IMG/VR virus record: IMGVR_UViG_3300035698_003432
Span: 1 to 21,700 of that record
Reading direction: 5' to 3' (one strand)
Length of the DNA stretch: 21,700 nucleotides
From: a virus
Both the position numbers and the translations under genes were made by a program. Shown piece by piece: positions 11,726 through 20,053 of the stretch (its first letter is position 1; every line of letters begins with the position of its first letter). The notes below the pieces were generated by a model that worked only from the letters and a program-made list of their open reading frames with translations, was not told the origin of the DNA and did no database searches.

Positions 11726-14104
11726 ATGGCTGAAATAGAAAAAGATATAAATCTACTGGAGGAAACTCCAGTAGGTTCAGAAGACATTAATGAAGAAGTT
11801 AATGTTGAGATAGAAGGAGACGAAGAAGTCTCTGTAGAGGATGTTGTATCTGAAGTAGATGAGCACTATAAAAATATTGCAGAGGACATGGATGAACGTG
11901 ACCTTAAAAGAATGGCTTCTTCATTAGTAGCCGAATATAAAAAAGATGTTATTTCAAGAAAAGATTGGTCAGACAGTTATACTAGAGGTTTAGACTTACT
12001 AGGTTTTAAATATGTAGATATGACAAGACCGTTTAAAGGCTCGGCAAGCGTGCATCATCCATTACTTGCAGAAGCCGTTACTCAATTTCAAGCGCAAGCT
12101 TATAAAGAATTATTACCTTCAGATGGCCCAGTAAGAGTTAGAGTTATGGGAACTGAAGATCCAGCTAAGATGAACCAAGCTACACGGGTCCAGGATTTCA
12201 TGAACTATATGTTAATGGAAAAGATGGAAGAATATACTCCAGACTTTGATCAACTATTATTTTATTTACCTCTAGCAGGATCTGCATTTAAAAAAGTTTA
12301 TTATGATGAGATTATGCAAAGAGCAGTATCAAAGTTTGTTCCTGCAGAAGATATTGTAGTACCTTATTATGCTACAGATTTACAAGACTGTGAAAGAATT
12401 ACTCATGTTATTAGAATGGGTGAAAATGAATTACTAAAAAAAATGGAAGCTGGTTTTTACAGAGATGTAGAGATTAAACCTTCTCAACCAGAAGAATCAC
12501 AAATACAAAAAGAATATCAAAAGATTGAAGGTGTTACTCCAACAGGTCAAGATAGATATGATCATACTGTTTTAGAAATGCATGTTGATTTAAATTTAGA
12601 AGAGTTTGAAGTAGATAATGCTGAGAAAGCTATTAAGGTTCCGTATATTGTAACAATAGATGAAGGTAGTAATGAGGTATTATCTATTTACAGAAACTAT
12701 AAAATTGATGACGATTTAAAAGTCAGACAGAATTATTTTGTTCACTTTAAATTTTTACCTGGTTTAGGTTTTTATGGCTTTGGTTTAATTCATATGATTG
12801 GTGGTTTAACTAGAACTGCTACTCAAGCATTAAGACAGTTATTAGATGCAGGTACTTTAAGTAATTTACCAGCAGGTTTCAAGAGCCGTGGTATTAGAAT
12901 CAGGGATGATGATCAACCTTTCCAACCTGGTGAGTTCAGAGATGTAGATGCGCCTGGTGGAAATATAAAAGATCAGTTTCAAATGCTACCTTTCAAAGAA
13001 CCAAGCGCCACGCTTTTCCAGCTACTAGGCTTCGTTGTGGGTGCAGGACAAAAGTTTGCAGCAATCACGGATATGGCAGTTGGCTTAGATGAGCAAAACA
13101 GATCAGTAGGTTCGACTATTGCAATCCTGGAACGTGGCTCACGGGTCATGACAGCTATTCACAAAAGATGTTACTATGCAATGAGACAGGAGTTTAGAAT
13201 GCTAGGTAAAGTTTTCGCAGACTATCTACCCCCTATTTATCCTTATTCAGTCTATGGTGCAGACCAAGCAGTTAAACAAACAGACTTCGATGACAGAGTA
13301 GATGTTATCCCAGTTGCAGATCCTAATGTTTTCTCAATGTCACAAAGAGTAACGTTAGCAAATGAAAATTTAAAAATTGCACAATCTAATCCACAACTTC
13401 ACAACTTAAGAGAAGCTTACAGAAGAGTTTATGAAGCATTGGGAACTAAAGATATAGATCAAGTATTACGTCCAGAAATACAACCTATACCTAAAGATCC
13501 GGCAATCGAGAACCTTGAAGCATTACAAATGCAAATGCCTAAAGCGTTCCCTACACAAGATCATAAAGCTCATATCCAAGCTCATAGAGCGTTTATGGCA
13601 ACAAGAATGGTACAGATTAATCCAATGGTGATGGCTTTATTACAAGGACATATCTCGGAACACGTTTCAATGTTAGCTCAAGGGGAAGTAGGAGCAATGC
13701 TTCAAGAAGATCCTATGATGCAACAAGAATTACAAGCGGATCCAGAAGCAGCACAAATTAAAGTTGAGGCTCTAATTGCACAACAAATTGCTAAGATTAC
13801 AACAGAACTTGCACAAGAAGAAGCAGGAGGCCAAAAACAAGACCCACTAGTTGCATTAAAGCAAAGAGAACTAGACTTAAAAGCGATGGAGTTACAGAGA
13901 AGAAGTGAAAGTGATATGATGACTAATGAACTTCAACAAGAAACTCTTGATGAAAGAATGGATATTGAGAAGATGAAGCTAGAAGATAATGAAGACCAAG
14001 CAGCAGAAAGAATTAGAATTGCTGAAACTAAGCTAGCTCAGAATAGAATGATTGCAGAAGAAAGATTAAGAGTTCAAAAAATGAGAGATAAAAATAAAAA
14101 CTAA
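11726..14104 (+). CDS. portal protein (P22 type)
   Basis: 792 residues. The portal forms the dodecameric ring at one capsid vertex through which DNA passes. An acidic leader (1-50) is followed by DERDLKRMASSLVAEYKKDVISRKDWSDSYTRGLDLLGF, then TRPFKGSASVHHPLLAEAV (the wing start typical of P22 gp1-like portals), a core with LPLAGSAFKKVYYDEI, and a conserved RQLLDAGTLSNLPAGFKSRG segment. The region ITDMAVGLDEQNRSVGSTIAILERGSR is also typical. The final 110 residues (about 680-790) are a Gln/Glu/Met-rich coiled coil matching the long P22 barrel. Very long for a portal but normal for this type. It overlaps the next gene by one base. Confidence 0.88.
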   Translation: MAEIEKDINLLEETPVGSEDINEEVNVEIEGDEEVSVEDVVSEVDEHYKNIAEDMDERDLKRMASSLVAEYKKDVISRKDWSDSYTRGLDLLGFKYVDMTRPFKGSASVHHPLLAEAVTQFQAQAYKELLPSDGPVRVRVMGTEDPAKMNQATRVQDFMNYMLMEKMEEYTPDFDQLLFYLPLAGSAFKKVYYDEIMQRAVSKFVPAEDIVVPYYATDLQDCERITHVIRMGENELLKKMEAGFYRDVEIKPSQPEESQIQKEYQKIEGVTPTGQDRYDHTVLEMHVDLNLEEFEVDNAEKAIKVPYIVTIDEGSNEVLSIYRNYKIDDDLKVRQNYFVHFKFLPGLGFYGFGLIHMIGGLTRTATQALRQLLDAGTLSNLPAGFKSRGIRIRDDDQPFQPGEFRDVDAPGGNIKDQFQMLPFKEPSATLFQLLGFVVGAGQKFAAITDMAVGLDEQNRSVGSTIAILERGSRVMTAIHKRCYYAMRQEFRMLGKVFADYLPPIYPYSVYGADQAVKQTDFDDRVDVIPVADPNVFSMSQRVTLANENLKIAQSNPQLHNLREAYRRVYEALGTKDIDQVLRPEIQPIPKDPAIENLEALQMQMPKAFPTQDHKAHIQAHRAFMATRMVQINPMVMALLQGHISEHVSMLAQGEVGAMLQEDPMMQQELQADPEAAQIKVEALIAQQIAKITTELAQEEAGGQKQDPLVALKQRELDLKAMELQRRSESDMMTNELQQETLDERMDIEKMKLEDNEDQAAERIRIAETKLAQNRMIAEERLRVQKMRDKNKN

Positions 14105-14916
14105 TGCCTTTTAAATCAGATAAACAAAGAAGATATTTATACGCTGAGAAACCTAAAGTTGCAAAAAAGTTTGCAATGGATTCAGCTAAAAAAGGTAAGC
14201 TGGCTAAATTAAAAAAAGGAGACTCTGTAGATACAGGAGATTTTGGTTCAGAAGCAGCTAATGATGCAAGTTTATCTGCTGGAAATCAAAGTGTTGGTTA
14301 TGGTGGAAGCGATGGAGATCCAAGAACTGGGGGTGGAGTTACCACAGGACCAGCAACAGTAACAGTTAACCCAGGGCCTAGACAAATTCCAACAATAGGA
14401 CCTTTAAGTTGGGGTATTAATAAGGTATTAAAATCTTCGTGGCAATCAAAAAATGAAAAAACAGCAAGAGAGGAAGATCTTCTTGGTGGAGAGATGCAAA
14501 CAACAGGAAATGTAGCAACAGGCCCTGCCGGTGGTGGCGGTGAAGGTGGCGGACAAAAAAACAAAAAATGTCCAGATGGAAGTAATCCACCCTGTAAAAC
14601 TACAGCTAAAAAAACTACCAGATCAAAACCTGTAGTAAAACCAGTACAACAATTTGATAATTTTAAAGCTTATAAAAAAGGTAAAATGATTAGTACACAG
14701 AATAAAGTAAATGGTGTTGTTACAGCTTTAAAAAAAGCTTCTAAATTACATGCAGGTCAAGCTAAAACATTATCAAAATTAAAATTAAATAAAGGCGGTG
14801 GAGTACCCTATGGTCCACCACCACTAAGAGGACCTAACCCACAAGTACCTCCAGTAAAATTCTCCAGAGGTGGAAGATCTGCTTTAAGGGGAACTAAATT
14901 TAAAGGGGTATTTTAA
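14104..14916 (+). CDS. conserved basic low-complexity virion-type protein
   Basis: TAATG overlap with the portal gene. The N-terminus MPFKSDKQRRYLYAEKPKVA is the small KSxKQRRYL motif seen at the start of many phage proteins of unknown function. After it come Gly/Thr/Pro-rich low-complexity stretches (GPAGGGGEGGGQKN), a Cys pair CPDGSNPPC and a Lys-rich C-terminal half with KKGKM and GGGVPYGPPPLRGP. The composition indicates disorder. With the basic gene before the portal it shares KKGKM-type motifs, suggesting a related head or ejection role (inference). The stop overlaps the next start as TAATG. Confidence 0.65.
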   Translation: MPFKSDKQRRYLYAEKPKVAKKFAMDSAKKGKLAKLKKGDSVDTGDFGSEAANDASLSAGNQSVGYGGSDGDPRTGGGVTTGPATVTVNPGPRQIPTIGPLSWGINKVLKSSWQSKNEKTAREEDLLGGEMQTTGNVATGPAGGGGEGGGQKNKKCPDGSNPPCKTTAKKTTRSKPVVKPVQQFDNFKAYKKGKMISTQNKVNGVVTALKKASKLHAGQAKTLSKLKLNKGGGVPYGPPPLRGPNPQVPPVKFSRGGRSALRGTKFKGVF

Positions 14917-15299
14917 TGTGGTTTCAAGCAATCAAATTAGCAGTTTCTGCAGGATCAAAAATTTACGCTAACAAGCAAAAAACAAAGATAGCCATGTCTG
15001 ATGCACAGCTTATGCATGCATCTCGTATGGCCGAAGGTAAAGAAGCTTACCAAGGAAAATTGTTAGAAGCACGTCAATCAGATTGGAAGGACGAGGCCGT
15101 TCTTATTGTGCTCTCGGCCCCTATAGCAATTTTGGCCTGGGCAGTTGTAAGTGATGATCCGACAGCGATGGACAAAGTAAAACTGTTTTTCGAAATGTTC
15201 TCAGAGCTTCCTAAATGGTTTACAAATTTATGGATTCTTGTCGTGGCAAGTATTTATGGTATTAAGGGAACACAAATATTTAAGGGCGGTAAAAAATGA
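14916..15299 (+). CDS. holin-like membrane protein (putative)
   Basis: 127 residues. The first 50 residues form an amphipathic helix (FQAIKLAVSAGSKIYANKQK...). RQSDWKDEAVLIVLSAPIAILAWAVV (about 53-78) starts with the charged lead-in and first membrane helix, and LWILVVASIYGIKGTQI (104-120) is the second, followed by a basic tail KGGKK. The pattern WKDE-hydrophobic helix-loop-helix-basic tail recalls the phage/GTA 3TM holin-like family, which makes holes for lysis. It also could be an ejected membrane-active protein given its place among head genes. The stop overlaps the next gene by four bases (ATGA). Confidence 0.55.
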   Translation: MWFQAIKLAVSAGSKIYANKQKTKIAMSDAQLMHASRMAEGKEAYQGKLLEARQSDWKDEAVLIVLSAPIAILAWAVVSDDPTAMDKVKLFFEMFSELPKWFTNLWILVVASIYGIKGTQIFKGGKK

Positions 15300-15451
15300 A
15301 CCTAGCTAGAGATCTAGAAAAGCAAATTAGAGAAAAAAGATTAAAGGATTCTGCTATTGCTCAACTTAGAAAAAGAAGTAAAGATTCTATTGCAAGACCT
15401 AGAGCGGAAAAAAACATGTTATCAAAAAATCCTGATATGCAGAAAATATAA
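15296..15451 (+). CDS. small basic protein (51 aa)
   Basis: Starts in an ATGA overlap with the membrane protein gene, with GGGCGG just upstream. The 51-residue product is Lys/Arg-rich and helical (LEKQIREKRLKDSAIAQLRK...). Stop and next start overlap as TAATG. Tight coupling supports a real gene; no family recognised. Confidence 0.6.
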   Translation: MNLARDLEKQIREKRLKDSAIAQLRKRSKDSIARPRAEKNMLSKNPDMQKI

Positions 15452-15609
15452 TGTTTAAAAAATTAATAGATAAAATCTTTGGAAAAAGATGTAAGTGTGC
15501 GCCTGAAGCCCCTAAAGTTAAAGTAAATTATTCCACAATGAATAAAGGGGATCTTAAAAAGCTTGTGGATAAAGGTCAAATAAAATCTATTTACAAACCC
15601 TATAATTAG
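15451..15609 (+). CDS. small basic protein (52 aa)
   Basis: TAATG overlap with the previous gene. The N-terminus MFKKLIDKIFGKRCKCAPEA is an amphipathic helix followed by a Cys-x-Cys; the rest has Lys/Tyr-rich KLVDKGQIKSIYKPYN. The CKC may be redox- or metal-related, but it is only two Cys. Unknown function. Confidence 0.6.
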   Translation: MFKKLIDKIFGKRCKCAPEAPKVKVNYSTMNKGDLKKLVDKGQIKSIYKPYN

Positions 15610-15624
15610 TTGTAAAAATTCCTT

Positions 15625-16191
15625 ATGATTGAAGGGGATAGCGTAGAATACGAACTACTAACAAAGTGGGCAAAGGATTTTAATTGCCAAGGTTATAAAT
15701 CTTGTGAGATAGGTGTTAGACAAGGACTTGGTTCAGCAATAATATTAAATAGTGTTAGAAATAATTACATACATGTTGGTGTAGATCCTTATGCAAATTT
15801 AGAGTACCAACATTACGATACCACTGAGCCTAAGTCTTTTGATTATACAGATCAGATGAGAGATACTTTATTAAACGATTTATATAAGTACAGAAATCAA
15901 GGACAATTTACCTTAGCTAATATGACTGATATAGATTTTATGAATCATCCAGATCATAAAAATTCAAAATATGCTTTTGTTCATTTTGATGGTCCCCATA
16001 TGACTAAAGATGTAGTTAGAGAAGCGCTCTGGTTTGCAGATAGAGCTGCACCTCATACTCGTTTTGTTTTTGATGATTACCCTACATTTGATATGCCTTT
16101 AATTACTCAGATGCTAAATTATTTTGGTTTTAAAATTATAGATAAGGGAGAACATAAAATTTGTTTATCTAACAAAGATGAAAATATATAA
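15625..16191 (+). CDS. class I methyltransferase, Methyltransf_24-like (putative)
   Basis: 188 residues. SCEIGVRQGLGSAIIL (26-41) is motif I of the Rossmann-type S-adenosylmethionine-binding domain, and HVGVDPY (50-56) with D54 provides the ribose-binding acidic residue. YAFVHFDGPHM (116-126) and FVFDDYPTFDM (147-157) are the post-motif strands conserved in Methyltransf_24 enzymes. The acceptor is unknown; such enzymes modify sugars, small molecules or proteins. Its place in the virion operon could mean modification of a structural protein or glycan, or simply transcriptional convenience. No good ribosome site is seen. Confidence 0.65.
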   Translation: MIEGDSVEYELLTKWAKDFNCQGYKSCEIGVRQGLGSAIILNSVRNNYIHVGVDPYANLEYQHYDTTEPKSFDYTDQMRDTLLNDLYKYRNQGQFTLANMTDIDFMNHPDHKNSKYAFVHFDGPHMTKDVVREALWFADRAAPHTRFVFDDYPTFDMPLITQMLNYFGFKIIDKGEHKICLSNKDENI

Positions 16192-16194
16192 AAT

Positions 16195-16392
16195 ATGATT
16201 GACCCATTTTCATTTGATACCTTTAAAAATCTAATTAAAAAAGAAATAGATGTGACAAAAGAACATCTTTGCTATGGGGTTGATTCCATGGATAAACTGA
16301 TGTATGCTCGAGGCAGACTCAGCGCTTTAGAAACGCTGCTTCAGGATATTAAAAACCTGCAAAAGGAGGATAACGATGGCGACAATGATTGA
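16195..16392 (+). CDS. small hypothetical protein (65 aa)
   Basis: Three bases after the methyltransferase stop. It is mainly helical (FSFDTFKNLIKKEIDVTKEHL...ARGRLSALETLLQDIKNL) with an acidic end, and may be a small oligomer. Its 3' end carries the ribosome site AAGGAGG (16363-16369) for the GroES-like gene, with a 17-nt overlap between the two. Confidence 0.65.
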   Translation: MIDPFSFDTFKNLIKKEIDVTKEHLCYGVDSMDKLMYARGRLSALETLLQDIKNLQKEDNDGDND

Positions 16393-16804
16393 ACAACCTA
16401 CAGCTGAATTTAAAGAAGCTAAGGAAGAAAATCAAGTACCTACAGATCCACAAGGCATCAAAGAATATCTTGAAATCATACCAAACCCAGTAGGATACCG
16501 AATGTTAGTCAGACCATGGTCTGGACATAAAAAAACAAAAGGTGGACTTTTATTAACCGAAGAAACATCAGATAAAATACAGATGACAACAGTTGTTGCC
16601 CTTGTAGTTAAAATGGGTGATCTTTGTTATAAAGATGAAAGTAAATTTCCCAAAGGTGCTTGGTGTAAAGAAGGCGACTTTATCATTTATGGTAGATATG
16701 CCGGCTCACGATTTCAAACTAAATTCGGTGAACACCGAATACTCAATGATGACGAGATTATAGGAACAGTCAAAAAGCCAGAAGATATTCTCCGTTTATT
16801 TTAG
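16376..16804 (+). CDS. GroES-like co-chaperonin (Cpn10 fold)
   Basis: 142 residues. After a 36-residue extension come PVGYRMLVRPW (38-48), the mobile loop KKTKGGLLLTEETSDK (52-67) with a GG followed by three hydrophobic residues as in GroES IVL, and VVALVVKMGDLCYKD, EGDFIIYGRYAGSRF and ILNDDEIIGTV of the Cpn10 barrel. It would cap host GroEL and help fold a capsid protein, as phage T4 Gp31 does. No GroEL gene is in the window, so host GroEL would be used. The gene directly precedes the scaffold and capsid genes, which fits assembly help. Longer than bacterial GroES (about 97 residues) because of the N-terminal extension. Confidence 0.8.
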   Translation: MATMIEQPTAEFKEAKEENQVPTDPQGIKEYLEIIPNPVGYRMLVRPWSGHKKTKGGLLLTEETSDKIQMTTVVALVVKMGDLCYKDESKFPKGAWCKEGDFIIYGRYAGSRFQTKFGEHRILNDDEIIGTVKKPEDILRLF

Positions 16805-16813
16805 GAGGATAAA

Positions 16814-17881
16814 ATGGCAGAAGTAAAAGACTATAGTGCAGAAGCACTAATGAAAAAAGAAAGTGATGTTCCTTTAGATATTGATGATTCTAATGAAACA
16901 GTAATAGAGTTAGACCAACCAGAAAAAAAAGAAGAATTACCCAATCTTGATAGAGGGGAAGTTGATTTAGGTGGGACAGCCCATACTAAAGAACCAGAAA
17001 AAAAAGAAGAACTTCAAATAGAAGAGACAGGAGAAGAAACTAAACTTGTTAAAGAAGAAGTTAAACTTGTTAAAGAAGAAGAAAAACTTGTTAAAGAAGA
17101 AGACAATTTAGTTAAACATTCTGACAACTATCAAAAAAGAATTGATAAGCTTACTAGAAAATACAGAGAAGCTGAAAGAAGAGAAAAAGCTGCTTTAGAT
17201 TTTGCTAAGGGTTTACAAAAAAAGTATGACACTACTGTCAGAAAAGCTGATACTTCAGAGGATCAACACTTAAAAGAGTTTGATGCTAGAGTGGATGCTC
17301 AAAGAGAACAGGTCAAGAACGTACTTCGTGATGCTATTGAAAAGCAAGATACTGATAAAATCATGGAGGCAAACGATAGACTAACTCAATTAGCTGTAGA
17401 AAAAGAAAAAGCTAGATTAGAGATGGGAAATCGTGAAGAGCAGAAGAAGATAAAAGAAGAAGAAGTTAAATCAACAACAAACGTTGAAGCAAACAATCTA
17501 GAGACTCAACCTACCCAACAACCAATTACACCTAAAGCTAAGAAATGGGCTGAAGAAAATACTTGGTTTGGGGATGACGACGTCATGACTAATGCTGCAA
17601 TCACTATTCATAATAATTTAGCTCAAGAGGGGCTTGAACTGGACAGTGATGAGTATTATACTGAAGTAAATACAAGACTACGGAAATATTTTCCAAGTAG
17701 TTTTGGTGCTAATGACGAGCCTGAAAAGGAGAAACCGAAACCCGTCCAAACGGTTGCTTCGGCTGGTCGTAAGCAACAGGGACGCAAAACTGTGAAACTC
17801 TCGCAATCACAGGTAGCTATTGCTAAAAGATTAGGCGTGCCACTAGAGGAATATGCTAGATACGTGAAGGAGGATAATTAA
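16814..17881 (+). CDS. putative scaffold protein
   Basis: AGGAGG overlaps the upstream stop as ribosome site. The 355-residue product is highly acidic and helical, as expected for scaffolds that organise capsid subunits and then leave. Residues 77-104 are four 7-residue repeats of the form KLVKEEx. A long coiled-coil region (about 100-215) follows, then TPKAKKWAEENTWFGDDDVMTNAAITIHNNL (about 240-270), a segment common in scaffolds just before the C-terminal capsid-binding part. The C-terminus is basic, KQQGRKTVKLSQSQVAIAKRLGVPLEEY. Placement between GroES and capsid gene supports the call; no protease domain is visible. Confidence 0.75.
   Translation: MAEVKDYSAEALMKKESDVPLDIDDSNETVIELDQPEKKEELPNLDRGEVDLGGTAHTKEPEKKEELQIEETGEETKLVKEEVKLVKEEEKLVKEEDNLVKHSDNYQKRIDKLTRKYREAERREKAALDFAKGLQKKYDTTVRKADTSEDQHLKEFDARVDAQREQVKNVLRDAIEKQDTDKIMEANDRLTQLAVEKEKARLEMGNREEQKKIKEEEVKSTTNVEANNLETQPTQQPITPKAKKWAEENTWFGDDDVMTNAAITIHNNLAQEGLELDSDEYYTEVNTRLRKYFPSSFGANDEPEKEKPKPVQTVASAGRKQQGRKTVKLSQSQVAIAKRLGVPLEEYARYVKEDN
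17042..17125 (+). repeat. 21-bp coding tandem repeat (scaffold)
   Basis: Units at 17042-17062, 17063-17083 and 17084-17104 begin with AAACTTGTTAAAGAAGAA, and a diverged fourth unit occupies 17105-17125. In the protein they form heptads of KLVKEEx; this is a recent in-frame expansion. Confidence 0.9.
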
Positions 17882-17883
17882 TT

Positions 17884-18357
17884 ATGACAAAAATAGACAA
17901 AACTTCACGCAGTTCAGAGGATAGAAGCAAAAAAGAAGCTCCTAAATCTTGGACTCCATCATCCAGTTTGGATGCCCCAGATGCACCACATGGTTTTTCT
18001 CATCGTTGGATAAGAACTACCATTCAAGGTTTTGATGATGCAACAAATGTATCAAGAAAACTTAGAGAGGGTTGGGAATTTGTAACTGCTGCCACACTAA
18101 TAAGTGAAATAGGTGACAGTCATGGATATCCAGTTCTTGAAGAAGGCAAACATAGGGGGTTAATCGGGATTGGGGGCCTTGTGCTGGCAAGGATACCGAC
18201 AGAGATACTTGAACAACGTGCAGCCTATTTTAAAAGGCTAACAGACGACAGAATGAAAGCGGTTGATTCAGATCTTATGAAGGAACAGCACCCGGAGATG
18301 CCAATCAATATTGAGAGGCAATCCAGAGTGACCTTTGGTGGTAGAAACAAGAAGTAA
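17884..18357 (+). CDS. conserved virion-associated hypothetical protein (157 aa)
   Basis: AAGGAGG at 17867-17873, inside the scaffold end, is the ribosome site. The N-terminus is Ser/Lys-rich and probably disordered (SRSSEDRSKKEAPKSWTPSSS). A compact part follows: HRWIRTTIQGFDDATNVSRKLREGWEFV (about 40-67), YPVLEEGKHRGLIGIGGLVLARIP (82-105). This order between scaffold and capsid gene is one I associate with marine phage genomes, suggesting a head-assembly role, but no function is proven. Confidence 0.65.
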   Translation: MTKIDKTSRSSEDRSKKEAPKSWTPSSSLDAPDAPHGFSHRWIRTTIQGFDDATNVSRKLREGWEFVTAATLISEIGDSHGYPVLEEGKHRGLIGIGGLVLARIPTEILEQRAAYFKRLTDDRMKAVDSDLMKEQHPEMPINIERQSRVTFGGRNKK

Positions 18358-18417
18358 TCTTTTTGCAATACCTACAGTGGTCTTAAATTAACAAACGTTT
18401 AATAGGAGACAAACAAC

Positions 18418-19005
18418 ATGGCAAACGTATCAGAAAAGTTCGGTCTTAGACCTTACAGAAAACTAGACGGAACACCATTAGTTGGAGCTCAGAACAGATA
18501 TAGAATAGCAGCAGGTTATGCAACTGCAATATTTCAAGGGGATTTGGTTATACCAACTGCCGCTGGAAATGTTGAAAGACATACAGCAAACACTTCTAAC
18601 GCTGTTGTGGGTGTATTTAACGGATGTTTTTATAATGATCCAACAACTCAGAAACCAACTTGGAAAAACTATTATCCTGGTGGCGTAACTCCAACACAGG
18701 GCGGAATAACTGCCTTTGTTGTAGACGATCCAGATGCAGTTTTTTTAGTGGATTCTGATGGTACTTTTAGTGCTGCGGATTTATTTAAAAACTATTCAGT
18801 TACTAACACAACTGGTGTAACACAAACAGGGAACTCTCAAGTTCAGCTAGACTACTCAGAGTCAGGAACGCAGGTTACTTACGTAATTCAAGCAATTGAT
18901 ATTTCGCAAGATCCAGCTAACAGCACTGAATCAGCAGCTAACGGGAATATTCTTGTTAGAATAAACAATCACTTCTACAGACAGGCAACAGTCGGTCTGG
19001 CGTAG
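18418..19005 (+). CDS. putative head decoration / virion protein (195 aa)
   Basis: TAGGAG upstream of the ATG is the ribosome site. The protein is rich in Thr, Asn, Gly and Val, with beta-type stretches throughout and no Lys-rich tail: FGLRPYRKLDGTPLVGAQNRYRIAAGYATAIFQGDLVIP at the start and VVGVFNGCFYND in the middle. This resembles small phage capsid decoration or stabilisation proteins next to the major capsid gene. No enzymatic motif is seen. A 24-nt gap separates it from the capsid gene. Confidence 0.65.
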   Translation: MANVSEKFGLRPYRKLDGTPLVGAQNRYRIAAGYATAIFQGDLVIPTAAGNVERHTANTSNAVVGVFNGCFYNDPTTQKPTWKNYYPGGVTPTQGGITAFVVDDPDAVFLVDSDGTFSAADLFKNYSVTNTTGVTQTGNSQVQLDYSESGTQVTYVIQAIDISQDPANSTESAANGNILVRINNHFYRQATVGLA

Positions 19006-19028
19006 GTCAACATATAAGGAAATAAACT

Positions 19029-19946
19029 ATGGCTATATCACGAGCACAACTAGTTAAAGAACTAGAGCCAGGTCTAAATGCTTTATTTGGCCTGGAATAC
19101 AACAGATATGAAAATCAAGATAAAGAGATTTTCATGACTGAAACATCTGACAGAGCTTTCGAAGAAGAAGTAATGTTAAGCGGTTTCGCTTCTGCACCCA
19201 CTAAACAAGAGGGCGCTGGAGTTGTTTTTGACGATGCACAAGAAACATTTACTGCACGTTACACACACGAAACAATCGCTTTAGCATTTGCTATCACGGA
19301 AGAAGCAATCGAAGATAACCTATACGACAGATTAGCTGCAAGATACACAAGAGCTCTTGCAAGATCTATGTCGAATACGAAGCAAGTAAAAGCAGCGCAG
19401 GTACTAAACCAAGCTCAATTTACTGCAGTAACAGGTGGAGACGGAGTATCATTAATTAATAATGCTCACCCACTAGCTACTGGCGGTACTTTTAGTAACA
19501 GATTAGCTACTCCATCTGACTTGAACGAAACTTCACTAGAGCAATCGTTAATTGACATCGCAGGATTTGTTGATGAAAGAGGTTTAAGAATCGCTCTTCA
19601 GGGAATGAAAATGATAATTCCAAAAGAATTACAATTCACAGCTGAAAGATTGATGAAATCTCCTAATAGAACAAGTACTGCAGATAACGATATCAATGCT
19701 ATCTATCAAATGGGAATGGTACCTCAAGGTTACAGAGTGAATAACTTTTTAACTGATACAGATTCATTCTATCTTTTGACTGATGTACCTAATGGACTTA
19801 AACACTTCGTTAGAGCACCATTGAAAACTGCTATGGAAGGTGACTTCGATACTGGAAACGTTAGATTTAAAGCTAGAGAAAGATACAGCTACGGCTGGTC
19901 TGACCCTAGAGCTATATTTGGTAACGGAAATTTACCGACTAGCTAA
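19029..19946 (+). CDS. major capsid protein (HK97 fold)
   Basis: 305 residues; AAGGAAA upstream. No long scaffold-like delta domain is visible at the N-terminus. Features consistent with an HK97-fold shell protein: an N-terminal arm (AISRAQLVKELEPGLNALFGLEYNRY), an E-loop-like part VMLSGFASAPTKQEGAGVVFDDAQETFTARYTHE (about 48-81), a spine helix region EEAIEDNLYDRLAARYTRALARSMSNTKQVKAAQVLN (91-127) and a C-terminal P/A-domain with KHFVRAPLKTAMEGDFDTGNVRFKARERYSYGWSDPRAIFG. It is followed at once by a strong terminator, as for the most abundantly made protein. Assembly would be with the scaffold and GroES-like protein upstream. Confidence 0.85.
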   Translation: MAISRAQLVKELEPGLNALFGLEYNRYENQDKEIFMTETSDRAFEEEVMLSGFASAPTKQEGAGVVFDDAQETFTARYTHETIALAFAITEEAIEDNLYDRLAARYTRALARSMSNTKQVKAAQVLNQAQFTAVTGGDGVSLINNAHPLATGGTFSNRLATPSDLNETSLEQSLIDIAGFVDERGLRIALQGMKMIIPKELQFTAERLMKSPNRTSTADNDINAIYQMGMVPQGYRVNNFLTDTDSFYLLTDVPNGLKHFVRAPLKTAMEGDFDTGNVRFKARERYSYGWSDPRAIFGNGNLPTS

Positions 19947-19970
19947 TACTTTATAACAGTATTAATATTT

Positions 19971-20000
19971 AAAGGGGGGCTTTCAAGCCCCCCTTTTTTT
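19971..20000 (+). terminator. rho-independent terminator after capsid gene
   Basis: GGGGGGC (19974-19980) pairs with GCCCCCC (19987-19993), with A-T extension on both sides, followed by seven T (19994-20000). Textbook terminator on the + strand that closes the capsid operon. Confidence 0.95.
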
Positions 20001-20053
20001 ATGTATAATAAAAAGACCTAGAAAATAATAATTTTGTAGACTGTCTGGGCAGA

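Noticed and set aside
14298-14564. Pro-rich reverse-strand frame
   Set aside because: Complement of the Gly-rich sense stretch; no independent support.
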